Assembly (NCBI GenBank): GCA_025210395.1 | Contig: JAOARV010000032.1 | Location: 62,001-126,000 of the forward strand | Origin: Marinisporobacter sp. | GTDB lineage: Bacteria > Bacillota > Clostridia > Peptostreptococcales > Thermotaleaceae | Direction: 5' to 3' | Length of the DNA: 64,000 bases | Part shown: one piece after another, positions 25,997-35,396 of the stretch | Layout of the letters: the number at the start of each line of letters is the position of its first letter | How positions within the stretch are numbered: the stretch's first letter is position 1 | The notes under the pieces: model-generated | Told to the model about the DNA's origin: nothing | Databases searched by the model: none | Seen by the model: only the letters and a program-made list of their open reading frames with translations | Made by a program: the position numbers and the translations under genes

Positions 25997-28297
25997 ATGA
26001 GAAAATATATTCATAAAAGAAATCTTTTGATGCTACTAATGATTTTCATATGGAGTATAGGATTTTTTATGATGAGTTATGGTGAAGAAAAGTTTGACAT
26101 AGAAGTAAAAGCAGGATTTAATGGATATTTTAAATATGGTCAAATGGCACCTATTGAAATAAAGATAAAAAATAATGATTTAGATCTAGATGGAAAAATT
26201 CAGGTACTCCTTGAAAATGATTCTGAACCCATGACATATACAGCCTTTAGCAAAAAAATAAATATTGCAAAAGGTACAACAAAAACTATAAATATGAAGT
26301 TTTTAGTAGATCAAGATATAAAGCCCTATGGAAGTAAATTAAGAATTGTTGATCATAATGAAAAGGTAGTCTTTGAAAAAGATATAAATATTACAGCTAA
26401 AATCAATTCTCCTAAGGAGAAGACTATAGGGGTATTTAGTGATGATATAGAAAGTTTACGTTATTTAGGATCAACATACATTACCCTTAATAATGGGAAG
26501 AAATCTTTTTATGATGTAGAAACAATCAATGATGTTTTTTATGATGCAGAAATACTGGGAAATTTTAATGTAATTGTGATAAACAATTATCCTACACAAA
26601 AATATACAAAGGAAAAAATAGTTGCAATAAAGGAATGGGTGGATGAAGGAGGAACCCTTTTCATAGGAACAGGAGTCAATAAAGAGAAAACTTTAAAAGG
26701 ATTAGAAGGGATCATCAAGACCAATCCATTTGCAGAAGAGGATGATGATAAGAAAAAGGTAGCAAGTAGTTCTTTTGGAAAAGGAAAAGTTATTTTATCA
26801 AGCTTTGATTTAGGAATGAAGCCTTTTCTTGATGATAAAGAAAAAGAAGCGTTTATCAGTGAGACACTAGAAAAAGAGATAAAAGTTGACGAAAACAGAG
26901 ATGAAAAAGAGGATAGGGGATTTTCTCATGGATTGAGAAATTTTATAAGATATATTCCCCACAATCGATTACCTTCTATTTATATGATTTTTATTATATT
27001 AGCTATATTTATAATACTTGTAGGACCTATTAACTACATGATTCTTAAGAAAATAGATAAGAGGGAAAAAGCATGGATAACCATACCTGCCATTGCAATA
27101 ATCTTTTCTATTGGGATTGATCTATGGGGAATGGATACTACCTTTAAGAGAGCCTTTGCAAACAATATCTCTATCATAACAATCAATCAAGATACCCATA
27201 AAGGAAGATTAGATACAGCAACAGGAATGATGGCAGCACAAAAAGGAGATATAGATATTCAGGTAAAGAAAAATGTCCATATATTGCCTTTAGACAGATA
27301 TAATCGATACGACTTTAAAAATAAAAAAGGAGCGGTTACACTAGAATATTTAGAAAATGAAGAAAAGCATATCATTATGAAAAACCAAGGTCTTTGGGAT
27401 ATAGAAACTATGTATATGAAAAAAATATACGATTATGAAAAGCCTATAGAGATAAAGGTATCCTTAAAGAAGGATGAAATAGTAGGAAAAATAAAAAATT
27501 CATCCAATCTAAAGCTAGAGGATGCTGTACTGATTTATGGAAATGAATACGAAAAATTAGGGGATATAGAAAAGGGAGCATCTAAGGAAATTCAACTGAT
27601 GTTTAAGAAAAAAACAAACAAGAAACCTCAAAGAAATGGATATTATCAGATATTAGACGCTATTTATCCAGAAGATCAACGATCTTTAGGAAGTAGAATG
27701 AAAAATGCAGAAAATGAAAAATCCTTAACCAATGTAATGAAAAGAGAAATATTAGGAAACGGATTTGAAAATTATTTAATGGATGGAAGAAGTGATACAT
27801 TAAATATTGTTGCTTGGAACCAAGAGTCTATAGCAGAGGATATAAAAATTAATGGAAAAGTTGTAGATCGAATAGACAGAACACTAATCATCATACCTGC
27901 TGAGATTGATTATGTGAAAGGGACGAAGATAGAAATTCCAAAGGGCATGTGGCAGCCTAATGTGATAGATCGGGATAAGATGCACGTTGAATGGTCTGAT
28001 GATATGTTATGGGGAGAAGGGTATGCAGTTTTTAGCATGAAGCCTCAAATCAATATGGAAATTGAAGCAATGGAGATCAGCTTTTCAAATTATCATGTAA
28101 ATGAAAATTATCAAGTGTATATTTACAATTATCAAACTCAAGAATGGCAAAAATACGATCAAGAACATTTTACGATTCAGGGTGAAGACAAAGACAAGTA
28201 CTATGATGAAAATAGGGGTGCAAAAATAAAAATAGATGCATTAGAGGATATGGATATAGAGATACCAGATTTTTCTGTAAAGGGGGCTGTGAGATAA
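25997..28297 (+). CDS. surface membrane protein with GATase-like domain (GldG-like), first gene of VWA/ABC operon
   Basis: The 766-residue protein starts with a hydrophobic signal region (about 8-30). An N-terminal beta domain follows (about 32-135, KAGFNGYFKYGQMAPIEIKIKN), then a glutamine-amidotransferase-like fold (about 140-270, NVIVINNYPTQKYTKEKIVAIKEWVDEGGTLFIG) of the kind seen in GldG-type ABC auxiliary proteins. Two membrane helices lie near residues 325-345 and 358-378. A large C-terminal external region follows. Its stop overlaps the ABC ATPase start by one base (TAATG), so the products are probably made together. Exact function is unknown. Confidence 0.75.
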   Translation: MRKYIHKRNLLMLLMIFIWSIGFFMMSYGEEKFDIEVKAGFNGYFKYGQMAPIEIKIKNNDLDLDGKIQVLLENDSEPMTYTAFSKKINIAKGTTKTINMKFLVDQDIKPYGSKLRIVDHNEKVVFEKDINITAKINSPKEKTIGVFSDDIESLRYLGSTYITLNNGKKSFYDVETINDVFYDAEILGNFNVIVINNYPTQKYTKEKIVAIKEWVDEGGTLFIGTGVNKEKTLKGLEGIIKTNPFAEEDDDKKKVASSSFGKGKVILSSFDLGMKPFLDDKEKEAFISETLEKEIKVDENRDEKEDRGFSHGLRNFIRYIPHNRLPSIYMIFIILAIFIILVGPINYMILKKIDKREKAWITIPAIAIIFSIGIDLWGMDTTFKRAFANNISIITINQDTHKGRLDTATGMMAAQKGDIDIQVKKNVHILPLDRYNRYDFKNKKGAVTLEYLENEEKHIIMKNQGLWDIETMYMKKIYDYEKPIEIKVSLKKDEIVGKIKNSSNLKLEDAVLIYGNEYEKLGDIEKGASKEIQLMFKKKTNKKPQRNGYYQILDAIYPEDQRSLGSRMKNAENEKSLTNVMKREILGNGFENYLMDGRSDTLNIVAWNQESIAEDIKINGKVVDRIDRTLIIIPAEIDYVKGTKIEIPKGMWQPNVIDRDKMHVEWSDDMLWGEGYAVFSMKPQINMEIEAMEISFSNYHVNENYQVYIYNYQTQEWQKYDQEHFTIQGEDKDKYYDENRGAKIKIDALEDMDIEIPDFSVKGAVR

Positions 28298-29223
28298 TGC
28301 TTAAAATTGAAAATTTGGCAAAAAGCTACGGAAAATTTAAAGCAGTCAATCATCTTTCTTTAGAGATTAAGGAGGGAGAAATATTTGGGTTTGTAGGACC
28401 TAATGGTGCTGGGAAAACAACAACTATGAAAATGATTGCCACCCTCTTAAAGCCTGATTCAGGAAAAATTTATTTAGATGGAGTAGACCTTTCTAAGGAT
28501 TTAAAAGGAATTCGAGAAAGAATAGGATATATGCCAGACTTTTTTGGTGTATACGATAATTTAAAGGCTAGTGAGTATCTTGAATTTTATGGAGATGTGG
28601 CAGGACTTTCAAAGGATGAAATAAAAAATACGATAGATGATTTATTAACTTTAGTAGACCTTACCCATAAGAGGGAAGCTTATGTAGATTCTTTATCTAG
28701 AGGGATGAAGCAAAGACTTTGTCTTGCTAGAAGCCTTATTCATAACCCTAAATTATTGATCCTTGATGAACCAGCATCAGGAATGGACCCAAGAGCAAGG
28801 GTTCAGATGAAGGAGATATTAAAAGAACTAAAAAGAATGGGAAAGACCATCTTAATCAGCTCTCATATCTTATCAGAATTAGCAGAGCTTTGTGATAGTA
28901 TAGGAATCATTGAAAATGGAGAGATTGTACAAATTGGCTCTGTGGATCAGATCATGAGAAAAGTTTCTAATCGTAACCTTATAAAAATAAAAGTATTAGA
29001 GCATATAGAAAGAGCTGTTACTTTATTAAAAGAAGAACCTTTGATTAATGAAGTTTTTACAGATGAAAATTATATAGAGATTTCTTTTGAAGGAGAAGAG
29101 AAGGATCTAACAAAAATAATTAAAAAGTTAATTAGTAATGATCTATGGGTTACTTCTTTTAGTCCTATTGAAAGGAATCTAGAAGAAATATTCATGAAAG
29201 TCACGAAGGGGGAAGAGGAATGA
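28297..29223 (+). CDS. ABC transporter ATP-binding protein
   Basis: The 308-residue ATPase has Walker A GPNGAGKTT (about 38-46), the Q-loop region GYMPDFFGVY, signature LSRGMKQRLCLARSLIHNP, Walker B LLILDEPASGMDP and the H-loop ISSHILSELAEL. A C-terminal extension of about 80 residues follows, as in ABC-2 type exporters (CcmA/GldA-like). It overlaps both neighbours and should pair with the 29220-30092 permease. GldA/GldF/GldG-type machinery is the closest general model; the cargo is unknown. Confidence 0.95.
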   Translation: MLKIENLAKSYGKFKAVNHLSLEIKEGEIFGFVGPNGAGKTTTMKMIATLLKPDSGKIYLDGVDLSKDLKGIRERIGYMPDFFGVYDNLKASEYLEFYGDVAGLSKDEIKNTIDDLLTLVDLTHKREAYVDSLSRGMKQRLCLARSLIHNPKLLILDEPASGMDPRARVQMKEILKELKRMGKTILISSHILSELAELCDSIGIIENGEIVQIGSVDQIMRKVSNRNLIKIKVLEHIERAVTLLKEEPLINEVFTDENYIEISFEGEEKDLTKIIKKLISNDLWVTSFSPIERNLEEIFMKVTKGEEE

Positions 29224-30092
29224 ATCCAATGAATCCAGTATTAAAAAAGGAATTAAAAACAAGTATGAGAACTTGGAGAATGCCTGCTATGATCACTGTA
29301 TATACCCTATTACTAGCAGGACTGCTATTGATTGTATTCATGGAGTCCTTTTCATCTTACCAGTATTATAGAGGTTTTCGACCTAGTTCTCTTCAAGGAA
29401 TGTATTTTGCCATTACAATCCTTCAATTAGTTTTAATAGGTGTAATCGTTCCATCTACAACAGCTAGTGGCATATCTGGAGAAAAGCAAAGAAGAACCTT
29501 TGATCTATTGATTTGTACAAGATTATCAAGTATTTCTATTGTTTTAGGAAAGCTGTGGGCAGCTCTTTCAAAGATGGTATTATTATTAATTGTGTCTATT
29601 CCTATTATTAGTATGATTTCCTTATTTGGAGGAGTAGACCTTTATAATATTTTACTTTTGTATGGGTTTTACATGATTACAGCCATATTGTTCGGAAGCA
29701 TTGGTCTTTTTACCTCTTCTATTTTTAAAAGAACCGTTACAGCTATTATTGTAAGTGGGTTGGTTATTTTATTCTTATCCATAGGAACCTTTATTATTGT
29801 GGGCTTGTGGTATGAATTTCATGGGTATAAGATGACTAGCACAGGAATTGTTTCTTTATTATATATGAATCCTTTTTCAGGACTAAGTGCTATATTAGAT
29901 TATCAGTTTGGAGAAAGTCTGGATTTATTTAGAAACCTAGGGGTAAAGGGTTCAGTTTTAAAGCCAATGTATCTAAATATGAGCTTTGATTTGATTGTTT
30001 CTTGTATACTTTTATATCTTACATCTTTAAGAATTAATCCAATGAAACAATTTAAATTTAGATTAAGGAAAAAGGATGAAAAAAATGCTTGA
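29220..30092 (+). CDS. ABC-2 type permease
   Basis: The 290-residue protein has six predicted membrane helices with the ABC-2 signature region EKQRRTFDLLICTRLS after the second helix. The start codon overlaps the ATPase stop by four bases (ATGA). It is preceded by GGGGGAAGAGG. Together with the ATPase and the GldG-like first gene it forms an ABC-2 module of the kind seen near MoxR/VWA genes. Confidence 0.9.
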   Translation: MNPMNPVLKKELKTSMRTWRMPAMITVYTLLLAGLLLIVFMESFSSYQYYRGFRPSSLQGMYFAITILQLVLIGVIVPSTTASGISGEKQRRTFDLLICTRLSSISIVLGKLWAALSKMVLLLIVSIPIISMISLFGGVDLYNILLLYGFYMITAILFGSIGLFTSSIFKRTVTAIIVSGLVILFLSIGTFIIVGLWYEFHGYKMTSTGIVSLLYMNPFSGLSAILDYQFGESLDLFRNLGVKGSVLKPMYLNMSFDLIVSCILLYLTSLRINPMKQFKFRLRKKDEKNA

Positions 30093-31719
30093 TAAAAAAA
30101 TAAAGGAACTTTTAAAGCCCATAAGAGTTCGATTTTGTTTCAATAAATATATTGCTATTTTGTCTTATGGATTATTAGTAGGGATGAGTATTTCTCTTAT
30201 GATCATGATTTTTTCAAGGTTTTTTCCAATACTTTTTATAGGGAGCAAGCTTGTATATCTTTTAGGAGCTTGTCTAATAGTAAGTTTTTTATATTTTTCA
30301 TATAAAAAACCTTCCTTTGAAGACACAGCTCTCTTAGTAGATGGAAAGGGACTTGAGGAAAGAATCATTACAGCTTTGAATCTTAAAGGAGAAAATACAG
30401 CTATTGCGAAGCTTCAAAAAGAAGATGCCATCCATCACTTGAAAAAATGGGATATACAAAAAAAGCTACCGATTATTTTTCCAAAGAAAATTATGCTATG
30501 GGTAGGAATCCTTATGTTAGGAACTCTATTAGTAGGGGTTATTCCTACTCAATCAGTACTGAAAGCAAGAGATCTAGAAAATAATAGAGAAAAAATAGAG
30601 GAGCAAAAGAAAAAAATCATTCAAGTAGAAAAGGAAATAAAAAAAGATCCTATTCTTAGGGAAGAAGATAAAAAAGAGATAGAAAAGAATTTAAAAGAGC
30701 TGAAAGAAAAAATGAAAAAGCCAGAAAACACGAAGGAATTACAAAAACAAATTGTTAAAACAAAAAAGGAAATAGAAAAGATTGAGAAAAATATTCAAGA
30801 TAAGAAAATAGATGAAATCACAAAAAAGCTATCCAATCATAATTTCACAAAAAAATTAGTAGAGAGTATAAAAAATAGAGACTCCAAGGAGCTTACAAAA
30901 GAGATCAATGAGATAAAGAATCAACTTAAAAATATGAGCAAAGAAGATTTAGAAAAAAAGGCAAAAGGATTAGAAAGATTAGCTAAAGAATTGAAAAATA
31001 ATAAAGAATTAGCTAAAAACTTTAAAGAATTATCGAACGCTATGGCACAAAGTATTCATGAGAATCTTTTAGATGAACAGTTAAAGGAAAGCTTAAATGG
31101 TTTGAATGATACATTCAATCATCTTATGAAGGACAACAATGTATCAGGCAGTGTCAATCAATTAACGAAGCAATTAGATGAAATTGAAAAAGTGGTATCT
31201 CAAAATGCAGATAAAAATACGGAAAATAATTCAGAATCAAATACAGATCAAGATAGAAATAATCAACAAACAAAAAATAATGATTCGTCTAATAAAAGCA
31301 GTGGAGGAACCTGAGGGATCAGTGAACAAAGCACTGGTCAGTGTGAAAGCAATGAAGGAAATAATAGTGGAAATAGTACAAATAAAAATCAGCAAGGAAT
31401 GGATAGAAATGGAGCAGGAAAAGGTGGGAATGGTTCATCTACAGGAAGCGATATAGAAGAAAAGGAATATGAGGAAATATTCACACCTAAATATAGAGGA
31501 CAAGGGGAAAGTTCACAAATAAAAGGAAATATTAATGAGAGCGGAAGGGAAGATGTTACCCAAGTGAAAAAATTTGGAGATACATTAGGAGAATCAGTAA
31601 ATTATCAGGAGGTACTAAAAAATTATAAAGAAGGGGCTTATGAGAAGCTTCATACGAAAGAAATTCCTAAAAACATGAAGGAAATTGTAAAAACTTATTT
31701 TACTGAGCTGGAGCAATAA
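30076..31719 (+). pseudogene. membrane coiled-coil protein interrupted by an in-frame TGA
   Basis: The frame runs from ATG 30076 to a TGA at 31312-31314 (412 residues), then continues in the same frame without another stop to TAA at 31717-31719. The first part has two or three membrane helices (about 20-70 and 140-160) and a long Lys/Glu coiled coil (about 165-330). The stop falls in an Asn/Gly/Ser/Gln-rich linker. The downstream 134 codons encode more linker and a compact end domain (EYEEIFTPKYRGQGESSQIKG). The whole resembles the DUF4175-like protein common in these operons. A nonsense mutation or base error is likelier than recoding. Confidence 0.75.
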
Positions 31720-31749
31720 AAATATTTGAGAATTAGTTGGAGGATAAAA

Positions 31750-32736
31750 ATGGATATTACAGAAAAGGATGTTAAAGATTTTATTGATAAGATAGACAAG
31801 ATCAGAGCTGAAATTAGCAAAGGAATTATAGGTCAAAAAGAGATTGTTGATCAAATACTAATTGCTATTTTATGTGAGGGAAATGTCCTATTAGAAGGGG
31901 TACCAGGTCTTGGAAAAACCCAATTAGTAAAGACTATTGGAAAGGTACTTGATCTTGATTTTTCAAGAATACAATTTACGCCAGATTTAATGCCAGCTGA
32001 TGTAGTAGGAACCAATATTATAAACAATAGTCAATTTTCTTTTCAGCAGGGACCAATATTTAGCAATATTGTTTTAGCAGATGAGATCAATCGTGCCACT
32101 CCTAAAACGCAAAGTGCCATGCTTGAGGCAATGCAGGAAAAGACTGTTACGGTAGGGAATAAAACACATATTTTACCGAAGCCATTCTTTGTTCTTGCTA
32201 CTCAAAACCCTATAGAACTGGAAGGGACTTATCCCCTTCCAGAGGCACAGATGGATAGATTTTTATTTAAATTAGATGTGAAATTTCCATCATTAGAGGA
32301 GCTTACAGATATTGTAGCCCTTACAACCAATAAAGAACAAGAAATAATTAAAAAAGTAACAGATGGAGAAGATCTTATTAAAATGATGGATATAGCAAAG
32401 GAGATTCCTATAGCTAAGCCAGTTTTAGATTATGCTATGAAAATCATTATAAGCACTCATCCTGAAAATGAAAATGCTCCTGAGATAACAAAAAAATATA
32501 TTCAATTTGGTTCAAGCCCTAGGGGGGCACAGGCCATTATTAAAGCTGCTAAGGTAAGAGCCTTGATACAAGGGAGATATAATGTTTCCTTTGAGGATAT
32601 TAAAGAAATGGCGTATCCTGTATTAAGACACAGAATATTATTAAATTTTGAAGCTATGAGTGAGAACATTAGCAGTGATCATATTATTAAAGAATTAATG
32701 ATAGATTTACAAAGGAAAGATTCTCATGGAAAATAA
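31750..32736 (+). CDS. MoxR-family AAA+ ATPase
   Basis: MoxR ATPases act as chaperones for proteins with von Willebrand A domains. The product has Walker A GVPGLGKTQ, Walker B VLADEINRATPKTQSAMLEAM, and the ATQNPIELEGTYPLPEAQMDRF block that typifies MoxR. TTGGAGG eight bases before ATG 31750 sets the start (328 residues); the open frame begins with a TTG eight codons earlier. The stop overlaps the DUF58 start by 11 bases. Confidence 0.95.
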   Translation: MDITEKDVKDFIDKIDKIRAEISKGIIGQKEIVDQILIAILCEGNVLLEGVPGLGKTQLVKTIGKVLDLDFSRIQFTPDLMPADVVGTNIINNSQFSFQQGPIFSNIVLADEINRATPKTQSAMLEAMQEKTVTVGNKTHILPKPFFVLATQNPIELEGTYPLPEAQMDRFLFKLDVKFPSLEELTDIVALTTNKEQEIIKKVTDGEDLIKMMDIAKEIPIAKPVLDYAMKIIISTHPENENAPEITKKYIQFGSSPRGAQAIIKAAKVRALIQGRYNVSFEDIKEMAYPVLRHRILLNFEAMSENISSDHIIKELMIDLQRKDSHGK

Positions 32737-33595
32737 AATCATAGATCCTATTCTTTTAAAAAAGCTTGAGAGATTCAAGCTCAATACAAATATATTGCTG
32801 AATCAAGGCTATAATGGAGGAAGAAAATCAAATGCAAAGGGTTCTTCTATGGAATTTTCGGATTACAAAGAATATGCTTTAGGAGATGATTTTAGAAAAA
32901 TTGATTGGAATGCTTATGGAAGATTTCAAAAGCTTTATGTAAAAGTTTTTGAAGAAGAAAGACAAGCTAGGGTGAATATTTTTTTAGATACATCTCTTTC
33001 TATGGACTTTGGAGATCCTAAAAAGTCCTTGATTGGGAAAAAAATAGCTGCTGCTCTTTCTTATATAAGCTTATCCCATTTAGATGCAGTAAAAATCTAC
33101 AGTAACGGGGACGATGAATTAACAGATACACCCTATTGTAATGGAAAAAATGCTTTTAGACAATTATTAAAGCATATAGAAAATACAAGCTTTCTAAGTA
33201 AAAATGACTTATTTCAATTGATCAAGAAAAGAAATTATAAAAAGGGGATCACCATTATTTTATCTGATTTATATAGTGAGCATGTTGAAGAAGCTATTAA
33301 GTATCTATCCTATAGGAACCAGACTGTTATCGTAGTACATGTTTTAAGTAAAGCGGAATTAGAACCTGATCTAAAAGGGGATTTAAGATTTATCGATAGC
33401 GAAACAGAGGAAGAAAAGGATTTATCCATAACAAATACTGTCTTAAAAGCTTATGAAAAAACGTTGAAAAATTTTATTATGAAGAATAAAGAAAGCTGTA
33501 GAAAGTATGGAGGGAAATATATTCTTTTATCTAATGATCTTTCTATAGAGGAAATGCTGTTTGACCGATTGGTTAAGCACGGGATTTTGAGGTGA
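32726..33595 (+). CDS. DUF58 domain protein
   Basis: The 289-residue cytosolic protein has the DUF58 hallmark SDYKEYALGDDFRKIDWNAYGR (about 44-65) followed by a VWA-like region with DTSLSMDFGDP in place of a full MIDAS motif. DUF58 proteins almost always lie next to MoxR and VWA genes. It overlaps moxR by 11 bases and is one base from the next gene, consistent with a complex. Confidence 0.93.
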   Translation: MENKIIDPILLKKLERFKLNTNILLNQGYNGGRKSNAKGSSMEFSDYKEYALGDDFRKIDWNAYGRFQKLYVKVFEEERQARVNIFLDTSLSMDFGDPKKSLIGKKIAAALSYISLSHLDAVKIYSNGDDELTDTPYCNGKNAFRQLLKHIENTSFLSKNDLFQLIKKRNYKKGITIILSDLYSEHVEEAIKYLSYRNQTVIVVHVLSKAELEPDLKGDLRFIDSETEEEKDLSITNTVLKAYEKTLKNFIMKNKESCRKYGGKYILLSNDLSIEEMLFDRLVKHGILR

Positions 33596-33596
33596 G

Positions 33597-35396
33597 ATGA
33601 TGAAATTTTATTCGCCCTTGTCTTTTTTTTATTTGCTGGCAGGCGTACCTATTATATTCATGTATTTATTGAAAAAGCAGCATAAAGAGGAAAAAGTACC
33701 AAGTACTTATCTTTGGGAAAAAGCTTTAAGAGATATGGAGGCAAATAAGCCTTGGCAGAAATTAAGAAAAAATATTCTATTATTCTTACAGCTCCTGATT
33801 ACTTTGTGTGTGGTTCTTTTCTTAGCCAATCCTTATATTTTATCCAATAAGGCTTATGGGGAAAATATCATTATTATGCTAGATAAGTCTGCTAGTATGC
33901 AAAGTGTAGATGTGGGAGAAAGCAGATTCAATAGGGCAAAAGAGGAGATCAAAAGACTTATAGATGGTTTAAGTCCAAATACGTACGTAACTCTTATGTC
34001 GGTAGAAAATACTTCTCAAATTGTTGCAAAAACAAAGGATAAAGGATTGCTAAAAAGAAAATTAAAAGAGATTCAAGCTGGAAATGGCAGTGACCATGTA
34101 GAAGAAGCCATAAAAGTGATAAAAGCTATGAGGAAAGATAAAAATCATAAAATCATTTACTATACAGACAAAGGAGTACGAGAACCTCTCTCAAACATGG
34201 TGGTAAAAAATATCCGTGGAGATGGAAAAAATATTGCCATTGAAAACATATCCCATAGTATAGATGAAGAAGGAATGAGCGTACTCATTAACGTAACAAA
34301 TTTTTCAGATGAAGCTTTCAAAGGAGATTTATTTCTTTATACAGATCATCATATTTTTGATATACAAGCTATTGAAATAAAACCAAAGGAAAAAAAGCCT
34401 TATTATTTTAGAAAAATACCTAAAGAGGTGAATGTCTTAAAGGCAGAAGTAGATGTAGAGGATAGCTTTAAGAAAGATAATATAAGGTATCATGTTGTAC
34501 ACACCAATCCTTCTAGTAAGGTTCTCTTAACGAGTAAACAAAATATATTCTTAGAAAAAGCTATTATCATCAATAAAAATGTTACCTTTTATAAAGCTAA
34601 TGAAGCGCTAGAAGATGTATCAGGATATGATCTTTATGTGTATGATGGATTGATGCCTCAAAATTTACCAAAGGATGGGAATATTATTTTATTTAATCCA
34701 CCAACAAACAATAGTATTATCCGTATAAAAGGGAAAAGCCAAGGAGGAAGATTCAAGGAAGAAAATGATTCCTTATTTACTTCTGTAGATTTAGACTTTA
34801 CTGCTGGTGAAGTAAAAGAACTAATGGTTCCTAAATGGGCAAAGCCTATATTGTTTTCACAGGATGAACCTATTATGATCAAGGGAAAAAAGGAGAATCA
34901 AAAAATAGTCGTAGCAGGATTTGATCTTCATGATACAGATTTTCCATTAAAGGTTGATTTTCCTATTTTTATACAAAATCTATTAGAAGAAGCTTTAAGC
35001 TTGAATAGACAAGACGAAACAGAAATAGTAGCAGGAAATCCTATTGAGATAGATGTTTTTCCAAAAAGTGAAGAAGCTTTTGTGAAAAGCCCCAAGGGAG
35101 AGGAGATAAAAATAGGACCACCCTTTCCTATATATCCATTTAAAGATACCCATGAAGTAGGTATTTATACGATCAAACAAAGGTATGGCAAAGAGGAATT
35201 TGAAAATTATTTTGCATCCAATATAGATACAAAGAAGGAATCAAATATAGGCTTTGTGTATGAAGAAAACAATAAAAGAGAGGAAAATAAAGATCCAATC
35301 AAAGCAGGAAGAAATTTAAAAAACATCTTTTTATGGATTGGATTGATCTTACTTTTAGTAGAATGGGTGGTGTATCATCGTGGCGATTCAATTTAA
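33597..35396 (+). CDS. BatA-like membrane protein with von Willebrand A domain
   Basis: The 599-residue protein starts with the BatA-type N-terminus (YSPLSFFYLLAGVPIIFMYLL, then a second helix near 60-80). A VWA domain follows with the metal-site motif DKSASMQS at about residue 98. Beta-rich external domains follow, and a C-terminal helix near 577-595. It lies one base after DUF58 and overlaps the next gene by 17 bases. In Bacteroides the Bat proteins were linked to oxygen tolerance; that role is not shown for Clostridia. Confidence 0.9.
   Translation: MMKFYSPLSFFYLLAGVPIIFMYLLKKQHKEEKVPSTYLWEKALRDMEANKPWQKLRKNILLFLQLLITLCVVLFLANPYILSNKAYGENIIIMLDKSASMQSVDVGESRFNRAKEEIKRLIDGLSPNTYVTLMSVENTSQIVAKTKDKGLLKRKLKEIQAGNGSDHVEEAIKVIKAMRKDKNHKIIYYTDKGVREPLSNMVVKNIRGDGKNIAIENISHSIDEEGMSVLINVTNFSDEAFKGDLFLYTDHHIFDIQAIEIKPKEKKPYYFRKIPKEVNVLKAEVDVEDSFKKDNIRYHVVHTNPSSKVLLTSKQNIFLEKAIIINKNVTFYKANEALEDVSGYDLYVYDGLMPQNLPKDGNIILFNPPTNNSIIRIKGKSQGGRFKEENDSLFTSVDLDFTAGEVKELMVPKWAKPILFSQDEPIMIKGKKENQKIVVAGFDLHDTDFPLKVDFPIFIQNLLEEALSLNRQDETEIVAGNPIEIDVFPKSEEAFVKSPKGEEIKIGPPFPIYPFKDTHEVGIYTIKQRYGKEEFENYFASNIDTKKESNIGFVYEENNKREENKDPIKAGRNLKNIFLWIGLILLLVEWVVYHRGDSI

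Noticed and set aside
31312-31360. Selenocysteine recoding at the in-frame TGA
   Set aside because: The position is a low-complexity Ser/Gly/Asn linker with no redox context, and the nearby hairpin lacks the bulged U and GG loop typical of bacterial SECIS elements.
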